Origin: Paracoccus sp. (in: a-proteobacteria)
GTDB taxonomy: Bacteria; Pseudomonadota; Alphaproteobacteria; Rhodobacterales; Rhodobacteraceae
Length of the DNA stretch: 7,484 bases
Assembly (NCBI GenBank): GCA_018056045.1
Contig: JAGPGI010000121.1
Coordinates: 1 to 7,484 of the forward strand
Direction of reading: 5' to 3'
This document shows positions 7,301 through 7,484 of the stretch, in pieces. Under the pieces are notes generated by a model. That model had not been told where the DNA came from, did not search any database, and saw only the letters and a list, made by a program, of their open reading frames with translations. A program made the position numbers and the translations under genes. How positions within the stretch are numbered: the first letter of the stretch is position 1; each line of letters begins with the position of its first letter.

Positions 7301-7484
7301 AGCCTGATCGTCAGCCGGCTGCGCGCCGGCAATGGCCAGTTCCGGGTGACCGGCGACGGCAGCCCCTCGACCGGGCTCAATCTGGACGCGCAACTGAACG
7401 ATCTGGCGCTGCTGGTGCCGGGCTTTCCCGGCCCCGCCGAGGTCAAGGGCACGATCCGCAATACCGGCCCGACCTATGATGTGA
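4361..7484 (+). CDS. tamB: TamB, translocation and assembly module subunit (AsmA-like), first 1041 residues, cut by the window edge
   Basis: TamB is a very long periplasmic beta-rich protein bridging the inner membrane to TamA; related AsmA-like proteins form lipid-conducting grooves. The frame is open from 4361 to the window end with no stop. The N-terminus, MRDLAYRILFAICLLLALPL followed by AASAQ, looks like a cleavable signal peptide, whereas E. coli TamB keeps an uncleaved anchor. Residues 40-115 form the AsmA/TamB-type start: FITRFLEENLSGAGRKVVID, then GALSSRATFSRLTISDDDGI (63-82), W93 and ELSADRI. The rest is low-aromatic, Gly/Asp/Leu-rich sequence of alternating polarity expected for the beta-taco fold, with five ~100-residue repeats from residue 541 on. 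E. coli TamB has 1259 residues; the conserved C-terminal TamB domain (DUF490) lies beyond the window. The one-base overlap with tamA supports joint translation. The antisense strand has long open frames, but codon usage and homology support this one. Confidence 0.95.
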   Translation, partial: MRDLAYRILFAICLLLALPLAASAQDAAASPSEAEDDKGFITRFLEENLSGAGRKVVIDGFAGALSSRATFSRLTISDDDGIWITIENGAMHWSRAALLTGHVSIKELSADRIILPRLPGGGDSAPQAEAKEFGLPQLPVSVNIDKIAVGRVELGKDIIGQEAVLAINGSMKLEDGAGETLLTIDRVDGPRGQFALDASFSNETRVLDLDFKLDEDRNGLFTNIVGLYGRPAVSAGIKGQGPLSDYTAQITLATDGQPRITGQVAVVAQPQGGVAGTSFRAELGGDVAALAPPAHKPFFGSQSRLLAEGWAGSDGRLLIPSLSLTTEALKLDGNIATTDKGAPESIHVTLLLGADAGATQLPVLLPWADKPTTVRAGNLRLDYDATQGAGWVLKGKVNDIKRDDISLSEQRMDGRGRIILTAEQALQEVRGWVAFGMDDLEPADPALAEALGDTLNGGLNFAFTPGNALKLWGMNVNGDEFRFTGETEVSGLKSGITLSGDINAEHRNVARFSKLAARDLGGAAEAHIKGSYTLLNKSFDITAEVLGNDIGIGQAHADRMLAGQSRIELSIRRDTTGINLRKFMVNAQNLTAEAQGRLDSYSSNLTAQVTMPDLSVADPKMSGSFQTDAKVTGAAGKRAITLTGAAQDLVIGNPSLDGVLKGKTDLVIEALEASGTYHVQQFQLSNPQLSAHGAGVFSQTMLNGELNLAMPDLTVLEQGLSGALTAQGTVSQDGTLRKIEITGTGTELRLGPHDVGNALPGTTQLKLSAQEDRGDITVNDFDLENDQMQATAQGRLGKSGTDMTGSVDVKSLASLGRGWQGALQAQGSFKDDGSGARLLDVTGTARDLNFGQAQVDGALAGETQLAVKGTERGGVFAIETATVANPRLNLGATGQVGIGQAGKGATDVTATLNASDLRFLGRGFRGAVDLTGHVADAQGGGRAITAQGSARGLAVGNPKADAVLAGETTLDLVATQKPDGSLIVSRLRAGNGQFRVTGDGSPSTGLNLDAQLNDLALLVPGFPGPAEVKGTIRNTGPTYDV
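5981..7483 (+). repeat. Five tandem ~100-residue protein repeats within TamB
   Basis: Units start near residues 541, 640, 739, 839 and 943 of TamB (about 5981, 6278, 6575, 6875 and 7187). Each opens like (I/V)T-x-x-G-x-A-x-(D/E)-L-x-(I/L)-G, as in GAAQDLVIGNPSLDGVLKGK and GSARGLAVGNPKADAVLAGE. Each closes like D-L-x-x-L-x-x-G-x-x-G-x-L-x-x-x-G-x-V, as in PDLTVLEQGLSGALTAQGTV and SDLRFLGRGFRGAVDLTGHV. Spacing between equivalent positions is about 99, 99, 100 and 105 residues. The last unit may be cut by the window. The repeats are visible at protein level, while the DNA has diverged. Confidence 0.75.

Noticed and set aside
4334..7393. A 1019-codon open frame on the minus strand opposite tamB
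   Set aside because: It is antisense to a clear TamB reading frame. High third-position GC removes stop codons on the opposite strand; the translation is Gln/Arg/Gly-rich and shows no recognisable domain or start context.

Overview
This is a high-GC window with strong G/C preference at third codon positions. The protein families point to an alphaproteobacterium, most likely Rhodobacteraceae and possibly Paracoccus-like; that placement is inferred from residue-level resemblance, not from a search. The window is almost fully coding. It holds five genes: two on the minus strand at the left and three on the plus strand to the right, diverging from about 1246-1404. I see no RNA genes, insertion sequences, CRISPR arrays or attachment sites, and no stretch over 300 bases without a gene.

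Left, minus strand: a small signal-peptide protein of unknown function (808-1245) lies 68 bp upstream of the 5' part of ahcY (1-739). AhcY is S-adenosylhomocysteine hydrolase of the activated methyl cycle. It runs off the left edge just before its NAD-binding domain. The two could be co-transcribed, although nothing in the small protein suggests a methyl-cycle enzyme.

Centre: the divergent intergenic region carries several short symmetric elements. These are a LacI-family-like palindrome (1335-1348), a strong hairpin in front of the glk ribosome binding site (1350-1379), a 9-bp inverted repeat that could mask the ribosome binding site of the secreted-protein gene (1252-1260 with 1311-1319), and an 11-bp-phased direct repeat containing an ECF-sigma-like GGAAC box. 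glk (glucokinase, 1405-2331) follows.

Right, plus strand: after a short gap with a terminator-like hairpin come tamA (2418-4361) and tamB (4361 to the edge). They overlap by one base, which suggests translational coupling. Together they form the translocation and assembly module: TamA is the outer-membrane Omp85 barrel with POTRA domains, and TamB is the large periplasm-spanning AsmA-like partner. The pair is implicated in outer-membrane protein insertion and/or phospholipid transport. Notable local features are a Ser/Gly-rich linker after the TamA signal peptide, a cleavable-looking signal peptide on TamB, and five tandem ~100-residue repeats in TamB. I found no convincing undescribed system; the gene content is ordinary housekeeping and envelope biogenesis, and the interest lies in regulatory details and protein architecture.
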